Shown: positions 56,645 to 64,000 of the stretch, piece by piece
Layout of the letters: each line of letters starts with the position of its first letter
Position numbering within the stretch: the first letter of the stretch is position 1
NCBI GenBank assembly: GCA_902778255.1
Contig: CACYXD010000006.1
Location: 1 to 64,000, forward strand
Origin: an uncultured Prevotellaceae bacterium
GTDB lineage: Bacteria > Bacteroidota > Bacteroidia > Bacteroidales > Bacteroidaceae
DNA length: 64,000 nt
Direction: 5' to 3'
Translations under genes and position numbers: made by a program
Notes under the pieces: model-generated
The model's input: the letters and a program-made list of their open reading frames with translations, nothing else
Told to the model about the DNA's origin: nothing
The model's database searches: none

Positions 56645-58630
56645 ATGAAATCTAAAATATGGAATCACCCGGTAGTGGCACTAGTATGTAACCTGTTGGT
56701 TGCCTACCTCCTTTTCTCGCTCTGCCGACTGGTGTTTCTGATGGTCAACTGGGGTTTGTATGCCGATACGATGACGTGGGGTCATGCCGTCAGTCTCTTT
56801 GCTGCAGGTCTGATTTTTGATACCACCGCCATCCTTTATGTCAACGCCCTGGTCATTGTGATGATGCTCTTCCCTTTGCATTGGAAGGAGCGGGCAGGCT
56901 ACTACAAGGTGGTCAGATGGATCTACGTGGTGTTCAACTCCGTGGCACTCTGGGCTAACCTGTGCGACTGCGTTTATTTCCCCTATACCGGAAAGCGTAC
57001 CACCACGTCGGTGTTTTATGAGTTTGCCAACGAGGGTACGGGTGGCATGGCAAAGATCATGGGCGAGCAGTTCCTGGCCAACTGGTATCTGGTGTTGCTG
57101 GCATTTTTACTGTCGTGGGTGCTGTGGAAGGCGTTTCTGCCTAAGAGATTGGCGGGGGAAACCCGCCGACACACGCCACTCTGGCGCTATTATGTGGTGC
57201 AGACGGTGGTGCTGGTGGCTGCAGTGCCGTTGTGCGTGGGTGGTATGCGTGGCGGTTTTACGGCTGCTGTGCGTCCTATCACCATCAGCAATGCCAATCA
57301 GTTTGTGGACCGGCCTGCCGAGACAGGTATCGTGCTCAACACCCCCTTCAGCATCTTCCGCACACTGAGCAAGAAACCACTGGTGACACCCGACTATATG
57401 AGTGATGCTGAGGCCGAGGCCCTCTATTCACCCATTCACATGCCAGCCGACTCAGTGGCTTTCACACCGAAGAATGTGGTGGTGATCATCTTGGAGAGCT
57501 TTAGCAAACAGCATTTCGGTTACTATAACCAGACCCTTCGTAAGGAGGGCTATCGCGGTTTTACACCCTTCCTCGACTCGCTCATCGCCCATCATGCCAT
57601 GACGTGGCAGTATTCATATGCCAACGGACGGAAGAGCATCGAGGGAATGCCCTCGACGCTGTCGTCGCTGCCCAACTATGTGGAACCGCTGTTCTTGACG
57701 CCGGCATCGCTGAATAGGATGTCGGGACTGGCACGTGAACTGGGCGAGCAAAAGGGTTATACGACAGCTTTCTTCCATGGAGCACAGAACAACTCCATGG
57801 GGTTCCAGGCCTTTGCCCGTGCTACGGGCTTTAAGCGCTACTTCGGTCGTACGGAATACAATGAGGATCCTCACTTTCATGGCGATGATGACTTTGACGG
57901 AACATGGGCCATCTGGGACGAGGAGTTCCTGCAGTTCTATGCCCAGCAGATGAGCAAGATGCAGCAACCGTTTATGACTGCCGTCTTTACCGCCTCGTCG
58001 CACACGCCCTTTGACCTGCCCGAACGCTATAAGGGCGTGTTTCCGAAAGGAGAGAAGGAGATACAGGAAGCCATCGCTTATACCGACTATGCTTTGCGCC
58101 GCTTCTTTGAAGAAGCCAGCAAGCAGCCGTGGTACAAAAACACCCTGTTTGTGTTGACTGCCGACCACTGCAGCACACATATCGATCCGTATTACAAGAC
58201 CTCACTGGGCTATTTCAATGTGCCCATCATCTTCTTTGCCCCTGGCGACAGCACCTTACATGGTTATGATCAGGAGCGGGTGGTGGAGCAGGTGGATATC
58301 ATGCCCACCGTACTGGGCTATCTGCATTATGACAAACCCTACTTGGCCTTTGGCAAGGATATGCTGCACACCATGCCGGACGATACCCACGCCCTGCATT
58401 GGGTACCTGAGAGCAGTGGATATGAGTTTGTGAAAGGGCACTATGCGTTGGAGTTTGATGGTGAGCAGGTGACTGCTGCCTACCGCTACCGCACCGATTC
58501 GCTGTTTGCAGACAATGTGCTCCAAACAATGCCTGCCGATACGCTCGCTGTGATGATCCGCGAGATGAAGTCGGTCATCCAGCAGTATATGAAACGAATG
58601 AATGAAGACCGACTGGTCATAGATAATTGA
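56645..58630 (+). CDS. LTA-synthase-family sulfatase-like membrane transferase, copy 1
   Basis: A 661-residue protein. It has about five N-terminal membrane helices (to about 215), then an alkaline-phosphatase-fold domain: VVVIILESFSKQHFG, the nucleophile region YANGRKSIEGMPSTLSSLP, GDDDFDGTWAIWDEEF, SSHTPFDLPERYKG and LTADHCSTH. In Firmicutes such enzymes build lipoteichoic acid. In a Gram-negative the likely job is moving phosphoglycerol or phosphoethanolamine onto lipid A, LPS or another glycan. It is the first gene of an operon with an MsbA-like exporter. The last codons (VIDN and stop) fall in a 7-bp repeat tract. Confidence 0.88.
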   Translation: MKSKIWNHPVVALVCNLLVAYLLFSLCRLVFLMVNWGLYADTMTWGHAVSLFAAGLIFDTTAILYVNALVIVMMLFPLHWKERAGYYKVVRWIYVVFNSVALWANLCDCVYFPYTGKRTTTSVFYEFANEGTGGMAKIMGEQFLANWYLVLLAFLLSWVLWKAFLPKRLAGETRRHTPLWRYYVVQTVVLVAAVPLCVGGMRGGFTAAVRPITISNANQFVDRPAETGIVLNTPFSIFRTLSKKPLVTPDYMSDAEAEALYSPIHMPADSVAFTPKNVVVIILESFSKQHFGYYNQTLRKEGYRGFTPFLDSLIAHHAMTWQYSYANGRKSIEGMPSTLSSLPNYVEPLFLTPASLNRMSGLARELGEQKGYTTAFFHGAQNNSMGFQAFARATGFKRYFGRTEYNEDPHFHGDDDFDGTWAIWDEEFLQFYAQQMSKMQQPFMTAVFTASSHTPFDLPERYKGVFPKGEKEIQEAIAYTDYALRRFFEEASKQPWYKNTLFVLTADHCSTHIDPYYKTSLGYFNVPIIFFAPGDSTLHGYDQERVVEQVDIMPTVLGYLHYDKPYLAFGKDMLHTMPDDTHALHWVPESSGYEFVKGHYALEFDGEQVTAAYRYRTDSLFADNVLQTMPADTLAVMIREMKSVIQQYMKRMNEDRLVIDN

Positions 58631-58652
58631 AAATTGAGAATAGATAATTAAT
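58622..58652 (+). repeat. GATAATT/GAAAATT tract at a gene junction
   Basis: Four 7-mers fill the gap between the first transferase and the ABC exporter and contain the stop of the former and the ATG of the latter. Confidence 0.8.
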
Positions 58653-60480
58653 GAAAGAATTCTTGAAAGTATTGAGGCGGTTTGTGCCTCCCTATAAAAA
58701 GTATCTGTTTCTGTCGATATTTTTCAATATATCGTCAGCAGTGCTGAACATCTTCTCGTTTGCGGCACTGATACCTATCCTGCAGATCCTGTTCCAGACG
58801 GGGGACGCAGAGGCAGCCACCAGTGTAATGGCATGGGATTGGGGTAACGTGCAGGAGGTGTTGATGAACAACCTGAACTACTTTGTCAATGGACTGATAG
58901 CCGACTACGGGCCAACTACCACGCTGCTGCTTATCGGTCTGTTTCTGGCTTGCACGACCCTGATGAAAACGGGCTTCTATTTTCTGACCTCGGCCTGCAT
59001 CGTGCCTATCCGTACCGGTGTGGTACGTGATATCCGTAACCAGTTGTACCAGAAGATTACCTCGTTGCCTTTAGGCTTTTTCTCGGAAGAGCGCAAGGGC
59101 GACATTATTGCCCGTATGAGCGGTGACGTGCTGGAGGTAGAGTCGAGTATCATGTCATCACTCGACATGCTGTTTAAGAACCCCGTACTGATTATTGCCT
59201 ATTTTCTGACGATGCTGTTTGTGTCGTGGAAACTGACCGTCTTTACGCTGCTGATTGTCCCCGTTATGGGTTATATCATGGGACGTATCGGTCGTAAGCT
59301 GAAGCAGGCTTCGGCCACGGCGCAGGCTTTGTGGAGCGACACGATGAGTCAGGTGGAGGAGACGCTGGGTGGTCTGCGTATCATCAAGGCCTTCTGTGCC
59401 GAAGAGAAGATGAACCGCCGCTTTGACCAGGTTAACTCCTCCTATCGCAACCACCTGATGCGTGTAAACATCCGTCAGTCATCGGCCCATCCTATGAGTG
59501 AGTTCCTGGGTACGGTACTGATCGTCATTGTGTTGTGGTTTGGTGGTATGCTGGTGCTGAACAACCAGGCCATCACAGGTCCTACGTTTATCTACTACAT
59601 GGTGATCCTTTATTCGATCATCAACCCCTTGAAGGAATTCTCGAAGGCCAGTTATAACATTCCCAAAGGACTGGCTTCTATGGAACGTATCGACAAGATC
59701 CTGATGGCAGAGAATACCATTACTGAGGTGGCACACCCCCAGCACATCTCCTCTTTTGAACACCAGATAGAGTTCCGTAATGTCTCTTTCCGTTATGGTG
59801 AGCAGTGGGTGCTGAAGAATATCAATCTGGTGATTCCCAAGGGCAAGACTATTGCCCTGGTAGGACAGAGCGGTGGCGGCAAATCAACGCTCGTGGACCT
59901 GATACCCCGCTATTACGATGTGCAGGAAGGCGAAGTGCTTATTGATGGCATCAACGTGAAGGATCTGGGTATCCACGACCTGCGACAGTTGATAGGTAAC
60001 GTAAATCAGGAGGCTATCCTGTTTAATGACACCTTCCGCAATAATATTTCCTTCGGTGTGGATAATGCCACCGATAAACAGATTGCCGAGGCTGCCAGAA
60101 TAGCCAATGCGTATGAGTTTATCACGCAGAGCGAGCATGGCTTTGAGACGAATATTGGTGACCGCGGTGGACGTCTGTCGGGTGGTCAGCGTCAGCGTGT
60201 TAGCATTGCCCGTGCCATTCTGAAGAACCCTCCTATCCTAATCCTTGATGAGGCCACCTCGGCCCTTGATACCGAGAGTGAGCGTTTGGTGCAGGATGCA
60301 CTGGAACGGCTGATGAAGACTCGTACTACCGTGGCTATCGCCCACCGCCTTTCAACCATCAAGAATGCTGACGAGATCTGTGTGCTGCATGAGGGTCAGA
60401 TCGTGGAGCGTGGCACCCACGAGGAACTGCTGGCCATTGACGGCTATTACAAGAAACTGAATGATATGCAGAGTCTGTAG
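58651..60480 (+). CDS. MsbA-like ABC exporter
   Basis: A 609-residue half-transporter. Six membrane helices (about 1-330) are fused to a nucleotide-binding domain with Walker A GQSGGGKST (near 405), signature LSGGQRQR (near 509), Walker B ILILDEATSALD (near 529) and the H-loop AHRLSTIKNADEI. Such homodimers flip lipid A-core, other lipids or drugs. Its place among LPS-type transferases and an LpxL-like acyltransferase favours a lipid A or glycolipid flippase. A 4-unit repeat tract separates it from the gene upstream. Confidence 0.93.
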   Translation: MKEFLKVLRRFVPPYKKYLFLSIFFNISSAVLNIFSFAALIPILQILFQTGDAEAATSVMAWDWGNVQEVLMNNLNYFVNGLIADYGPTTTLLLIGLFLACTTLMKTGFYFLTSACIVPIRTGVVRDIRNQLYQKITSLPLGFFSEERKGDIIARMSGDVLEVESSIMSSLDMLFKNPVLIIAYFLTMLFVSWKLTVFTLLIVPVMGYIMGRIGRKLKQASATAQALWSDTMSQVEETLGGLRIIKAFCAEEKMNRRFDQVNSSYRNHLMRVNIRQSSAHPMSEFLGTVLIVIVLWFGGMLVLNNQAITGPTFIYYMVILYSIINPLKEFSKASYNIPKGLASMERIDKILMAENTITEVAHPQHISSFEHQIEFRNVSFRYGEQWVLKNINLVIPKGKTIALVGQSGGGKSTLVDLIPRYYDVQEGEVLIDGINVKDLGIHDLRQLIGNVNQEAILFNDTFRNNISFGVDNATDKQIAEAARIANAYEFITQSEHGFETNIGDRGGRLSGGQRQRVSIARAILKNPPILILDEATSALDTESERLVQDALERLMKTRTTVAIAHRLSTIKNADEICVLHEGQIVERGTHEELLAIDGYYKKLNDMQSL

Positions 60481-60481
60481 G

Positions 60482-60509
60482 AGTTAAGAATTAAGGCTTA
60501 AGAATTGAA
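60482..60509 (+). repeat. AATTAAG-type tract supplying a TTG start
   Basis: Four 7-mers (AGTTAAG, AATTAAG, and so on) directly follow the exporter stop. The last one holds the TTG that begins the next gene. Confidence 0.8.
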
Positions 60510-62295
60510 AGAGCGGCTGACATATCTAGGTAAGTTCCTGCTGTTGACTGTGGGAATATTCATGGGGGCGAAGTGGGCTTTCATGCTCTGCAATCATACC
60601 GAGGGCACGTTTTCCGTAGGCGATATGCTGGCAGTGCTGTGGCACGGACTGGCTCTTGACCTGTCAACTGCCCTTTATGTCCTGATCCTGCCTTTCCTGA
60701 TGACGATGGTCGGTATCTGGGTGAAACTGCCTGCCTGGCTGATGAAGTCCTACTATGGTGTGGTGGCTATCCTGCTGGCATTGGCTTTCGTGACAGACAC
60801 CAGTATGTATCCCTTCTGGCATTTTAAACTGGATGCCTCGTGGCTGCAGTATTTGGAGTCGCCCACCGAGGCGATGGCCAGTGTGACAACAGGTTATCTG
60901 GTGGTTAGGGTGCTGTTGACGGCAGTGGTCGCAGTACTGCTTTATCTGGCCTATGTCATAGTACTTCCTGTCAAGGCATGGCAGAGAGGATCATGGAAGG
61001 AACAACTCCTCTATCTGCTTCTGATACCCTTGATGGTGATAGGCATTCGTGGGGGACTGGGGAAATCGACGACAAATATTGGTGAGGTGTACTTCTCGGA
61101 GAATCAGTTCCTGAACCATTCGGCCGTGAATCCCGTGTTCAGCTTCTTCTATTCCTGGACTCATCCGTTGGACGATCTCACGCAATATGCTTTCTATGAG
61201 GAGGAAGAATGTAGGCAGTTGACAGCAGGTGTCTATACGACAGAGAGTGACCATCGTGACAGCCTGCTCACTACCGATCGGCCCAACATCCTCGTGATAC
61301 TATTGGAGAGTGCAGGAGAACAGTTCTCAGCCGTTATGCCTCACTTGCAGGAACTGAAAAAAGAGGGCATCTGTTTCAGTCGTTGTTATGCCAACTCATG
61401 GCGCACCGACCGAGGCACCCTCTGTACGTTGAGTGGTTACCCGTCGTTCCCCACCATCTCGGTGATGAAAATTCCGGAGAAGAGTAGGACGATGCCCAGC
61501 ATCGCCTTATCGCTGAAGGAGCAGGGCTATCAGACCAGTTATTTGTATGGAGGTGACATCAACTTCACCAATATGCGATCGTACCTATTGTCAACGGGTT
61601 GGGGCGTCATCGTCAGCATGGAGGACTATACACTCAGGGAACAGCATACCAGTCAATGGGGGGTGCGTGATGATATCACCTTCCAGACCCTATACGACAT
61701 GATTACCCACGCGCCTGATGGAGAACATTGGCTCTGGGGGTATAGCACCCTGTCGAGTCATGAGCCGTGGGATGTGCCTGCGAAAAAGTTGGATGATGAA
61801 GTTGAGAATGCTTTCTGCTACCTGGACGACTGCCTGTATGATTTCATTAATAGGCTGAAGCAGACTCCGCAATGGGACAACTTGCTCATCGTAATGCTAG
61901 CCGATCATGGCATTATCAATGGAGAAGTGGACCAGACCACACCGCTGCTGAAAAACCACATCCCGATGCTTTGGGTAGGAGGCGCGGTACGTCAGCCACG
62001 TGTCATCACCACAATCTGTAACCAGAGCGACCTGCCTGCCACACTGTTAGGACAGTTGCACCTCGGTCATGACGACTACACCTTCAGCCGTGACGTGCTC
62101 TCTGCAACTTATACGATGCCAGTGGCGGTGCATAATTATAATAATGCGCAGTGGATCTGTGACTCCACTGGTCATGTGCTCTATGACTTTGACCTGCAGC
62201 GACTAACTATCAACGAAAGCAGCGATGCCAATCGACTGGAGCGCTTGGACAAAGCGATGATTCAACTGACAACAACAGACCTGCAAAATAAATGA
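60505..62295 (+). CDS. LTA-synthase-family sulfatase-like membrane transferase, copy 2
   Basis: A 596-residue relative of the 56645 product. It has N-terminal helices, then ILVILLESAGEQFSAVMPHL, the Thr-type nucleophile in WRTDRGTLCTLSGYP, SSHEPWDVPAKKLDD and MLADHGIINGEVDQT. The likely role is phosphoglycerol or phosphoethanolamine transfer to an envelope glycolipid. The start appears to be TTG (60505), giving KERLTYLGKFLLLTVGIF; the next Met (residue 19, inside the first helix) would cut it. The stop overlaps the acyltransferase ATG by 4 bp. Confidence 0.86.
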   Translation: MKERLTYLGKFLLLTVGIFMGAKWAFMLCNHTEGTFSVGDMLAVLWHGLALDLSTALYVLILPFLMTMVGIWVKLPAWLMKSYYGVVAILLALAFVTDTSMYPFWHFKLDASWLQYLESPTEAMASVTTGYLVVRVLLTAVVAVLLYLAYVIVLPVKAWQRGSWKEQLLYLLLIPLMVIGIRGGLGKSTTNIGEVYFSENQFLNHSAVNPVFSFFYSWTHPLDDLTQYAFYEEEECRQLTAGVYTTESDHRDSLLTTDRPNILVILLESAGEQFSAVMPHLQELKKEGICFSRCYANSWRTDRGTLCTLSGYPSFPTISVMKIPEKSRTMPSIALSLKEQGYQTSYLYGGDINFTNMRSYLLSTGWGVIVSMEDYTLREQHTSQWGVRDDITFQTLYDMITHAPDGEHWLWGYSTLSSHEPWDVPAKKLDDEVENAFCYLDDCLYDFINRLKQTPQWDNLLIVMLADHGIINGEVDQTTPLLKNHIPMLWVGGAVRQPRVITTICNQSDLPATLLGQLHLGHDDYTFSRDVLSATYTMPVAVHNYNNAQWICDSTGHVLYDFDLQRLTINESSDANRLERLDKAMIQLTTTDLQNK

Positions 62296-63230
62296 TGAAG
62301 AAGATTACATACGGATTGGTATTTAGCGTGGCATATGGCATCTCGCTCTTGCCTTTTGGGGTGCTGTATCTGCTGTCGGACCTGTTGTATATCATAGTCT
62401 ATAATATCGTAGGCTACAGACGGGACGTGGTCATGAAGAACCTGAAAATGGCTTTCCCGGAGAAGTCGGAACAGGAACGGGAGCAGATCAGGAAGCAGTT
62501 TTATCATTGGTTCTGCGACTATATCGTAGAGACCATCAAACTGCTGACCATCTCTAACGAGAAGCTGCTACAGCATATCGAGTTCCGTGGTGCGGACCAA
62601 TTGGAGAAGGTCTTTGATGAGGAGCGCAACTGCGCAGCAATCCTTGGACATTATTGCAACTGGGAGTGGCTCTCGGCCTCAGGTCTTTCTTTTCAGCGGT
62701 ATCCGGAAGCGGTGGCAGGACTGATTTATCATCCACTCAACAGCGATGCCTTCGACCGTCTGTTTATCGACCTGCGATCGGCTCATGGTGGTGTGTGTGT
62801 ACCAAAGAAAGATATCCTGCGCTATTTGGTGAATTACAAGCGTGAAGACCGACGCTCGCTATTCGGTTATATTGCCGACCAGGCCCCCTGGTGGACGAAT
62901 ATCCACCTGTGGGTGGACTTTCTTGGTATTGAAACACCTGTTTTTACCGGCGGTGAGCGTATTATGCGCAAGATGAACGATGCCGTCTTTTATGTGGATA
63001 TGGAGCGACCAAAGCGCGGGAAATATATCTGTACCTTCCAGTTAATCGTTCCTGAGGCTGCGAAGACGGAGGAGTTTGACATCACCAAGTTGTTTTTCCA
63101 ACGACTAGAACAGTCTATCCGCCGTCAGCCGGCCTTCTATCTGTGGACTCACGACCGTTGGAAACGTACTCATGCGGAATTTGACTGGATGCTGGAAGTG
63201 GTTAACGGCAAGGCGATATGGAGAACGTAA
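62292..63230 (+). CDS. LpxL/HtrB-like lysophospholipid (lipid A) acyltransferase
   Basis: A 312-residue membrane-bound acyltransferase. A hydrophobic N-terminus (YGISLLPFGVLYLLSDLLYI) is followed by VMKNLKMAFPEKSEQEREQI and the active-site block ILGHYCNWEWLSASG. The block keeps the His but has Trp-Glu in place of the usual HxxxxD, as Bacteroidetes members often do (His-x4-Glu). Later marks are FGYIADQAPWW and the PAFYLWTHDRWKRT end. It adds a secondary acyl chain to lipid A or a related lipid. It overlaps the upstream stop (ATGA), so it is translationally coupled. Confidence 0.92.
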   Translation: MMKKITYGLVFSVAYGISLLPFGVLYLLSDLLYIIVYNIVGYRRDVVMKNLKMAFPEKSEQEREQIRKQFYHWFCDYIVETIKLLTISNEKLLQHIEFRGADQLEKVFDEERNCAAILGHYCNWEWLSASGLSFQRYPEAVAGLIYHPLNSDAFDRLFIDLRSAHGGVCVPKKDILRYLVNYKREDRRSLFGYIADQAPWWTNIHLWVDFLGIETPVFTGGERIMRKMNDAVFYVDMERPKRGKYICTFQLIVPEAAKTEEFDITKLFFQRLEQSIRRQPAFYLWTHDRWKRTHAEFDWMLEVVNGKAIWRT

Positions 63231-63265
63231 GAGTGAAAAGAGAAGAGTGAATAGTGAGAGTTGAA
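63231..63265 (+). repeat. GAGTGAA-type tract before the FdtA-like gene
   Basis: Five 7-mers fill the gap between the acyltransferase stop and the ATG at 63270. Same family as the tract at 32823. Confidence 0.85.
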
Positions 63266-63269
63266 GAAT

Positions 63270-63668
63270 ATGAAAGAAGCAAAAATAATTGAGATTCCGA
63301 GAATCTTTGATGAGAGGGGTAACCTCTCGGTAGTAGAAGAGACAGGGCTGGTGCCGTTTAAGATTAAGCGGAGTTACTGGATATATGACGTGCCCGGCGG
63401 CGAATGCAGGGGTGGTCATGCCTATAAGGAGAATAATGAGTTTATCATTGCCCTGTCAGGCAGTTTCGATATTGTGGTAGATAATGGTAAGGAACGGAAG
63501 ACGTTTTCTATGAACCGTCCCTATTACGGACTCTACGTGCCCTGTGGCCTTTGGCGTGAGATGGAGAACTTCTCCACTAACTCCTTGGCGCTTATCCTCT
63601 CGTCAACAGACTACGATGTTAACGACTATATACGCGACTATAACGATTTCCTTGAAAATGAAAAATAG
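63270..63668 (+). CDS. FdtA/WxcM-like cupin, Bacteroidetes GGHAY type
   Basis: A 132-residue cupin of the sugar-nucleotide 3,4-ketoisomerase family (PFKIKRSYWIYDVPGGECRG, then GGHAYKENNEFIIALSGSFD). FdtA-type isomerases use a His-x-His pair (HAH) to turn dTDP-4-keto-6-deoxyglucose into the 3-keto sugar; here the second His is Tyr (HAY). It may bind sugar nucleotides with altered chemistry or act with the next gene's product. ATG 63270 is chosen over a TTG at 63261. It overlaps the next gene by 11 bp. Confidence 0.88.
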   Translation: MKEAKIIEIPRIFDERGNLSVVEETGLVPFKIKRSYWIYDVPGGECRGGHAYKENNEFIIALSGSFDIVVDNGKERKTFSMNRPYYGLYVPCGLWREMENFSTNSLALILSSTDYDVNDYIRDYNDFLENEK

Positions 63669-64000
63669 CAGAGTTTACGATTGTACCATTATAGAATTGG
63701 ACAAACATCATACACCGCAAGGCAATCTCTCGGTGGTAAGTAACAACAAGGAAGTGCCTTTTGAGGTAAAGCGGGTCTATTACTCATACGATATTCCCGG
63801 AGGTAAGGCTCGTGGAGCACATGCCCACCGCCAACTGTACCAGTTGCTGATAGCTGCAAGTGGAAGTTTTACTGTGACTCTTGACGATGGCATTGTGAAA
63901 CGTACGTTTATGCTTAACCATCCATATCAGGGCCTACTGATTGTACCTGGTATCTGGCGTACACTGGATGAGTTCTCGTCGGGAGCTATCTGTCTCTGTC
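63658..64000 (+). CDS. FdtA/WxcM-like sugar 3,4-ketoisomerase (partial, runs off the window)
   Basis: The first 114 codons are present. It begins MKNSRVYDCTIIELDKHHTP, then VKRVYYSYDIPGGKARGAHA with the intact HAH pair (GAHAHRQLYQLL). It keeps both catalytic histidines that the gene before it has changed, so it is the more likely active isomerase for a dTDP-3-amino-type sugar used in surface polysaccharide. The two genes are tandem paralogues overlapping by 11 bp. The cut at 64000 falls near the family's usual end, about 20 residues short. Confidence 0.88.
   Translation, partial: MKNSRVYDCTIIELDKHHTPQGNLSVVSNNKEVPFEVKRVYYSYDIPGGKARGAHAHRQLYQLLIAASGSFTVTLDDGIVKRTFMLNHPYQGLLIVPGIWRTLDEFSSGAICLC

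Noticed and set aside
56645-58630. Lipoteichoic acid synthesis, implying a Gram-positive host
   Set aside because: SusCD, TonB receptors, OmpA-type proteins and an LpxL-like acyltransferase show an outer membrane. The enzyme family also occurs in Gram-negatives.

Overview
The window is a 64-kb chromosomal piece from a Gram-negative member of the Bacteroidales, most likely Prevotella or a close relative. The evidence is the recurring Bacteroidetes -7 box TAnnTTTG just ahead of genes, SusC/SusD pairs, fimbrillin-family lipoproteins, weak ribosome-binding sites and a metal-type TonB receptor with an HMA partner. I see no phage, plasmid, IS or CRISPR genes.

Layout. 1-3142: end of an unknown gene, an Lrp/AsnC regulator, and a TonB receptor plus heavy-metal-binding protein. 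3143-13109: a sulfur block with metY, a LuxR-type response regulator, and two divergent operons. The leftward operon is dsrE2-like, tusA-like, a family 2 encapsulin shell with an inserted cyclic-nucleotide-binding-like domain, a cysteine desulfurase with a ~100-residue N-terminal extension, and a second MetY-like enzyme. The rightward operon is a ThiS-like carrier ending GGG-Ala-Leu, a ThiF/MoeB-like activating enzyme and a JAMM protease. tcdA follows. 13260-19888: SusC, an M6 metalloprotease and SusD. 20828-27775: two near-identical SDR genes around a lipoprotein/TonB receptor/symporter unit, then cysK. 27867-32874: tRNA-Gln and two secreted beta-L-arabinofuranosidase-type enzymes. 33057-49882: fimbrillins and a long leftward envelope operon (DUF3575, DUF5119-like, four fimbrillins, DUF3575, OmpA-like, beta-barrel, TPR). 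50031-56542: Na/Pi transporter, nucleoside kinase, miaB and a metallophosphoesterase. 56645-64000: envelope/LPS genes (two LTA-synthase-type transferases, an MsbA-like exporter, an LpxL-like acyltransferase, two FdtA/WxcM-like cupins).

The main result is that the sulfur genes look like one system. Six promoters (dsrE2 and thiS-like divergent, SusC, SusD, lipoprotein-TonB-symporter, cysK) carry the dyad ATACC-N8-GGTAT (or ATGCC-N8-GGTAT) exactly 50 bp upstream of the -7 box. I infer a regulon that joins uptake of a sulfur source (SusCD with a protease; TonB receptor with a symporter), cysteine-desulfurase sulfur capture in a protein shell, TusA/DsrE2 relay, a protein-thiocarboxylate carrier matured by a JAMM protease, and cysteine/homocysteine synthases.

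A second pattern runs through the whole window: at least 18 degenerate 7-bp-period repeat tracts. They lie both between genes and in frame inside conserved genes (tcdA, miaB, SusC, TonB receptor, symporter, phosphoesterase), where they sometimes supply start codons, stop codons or C-termini. Two separate 22-bp-period arrays also occur.
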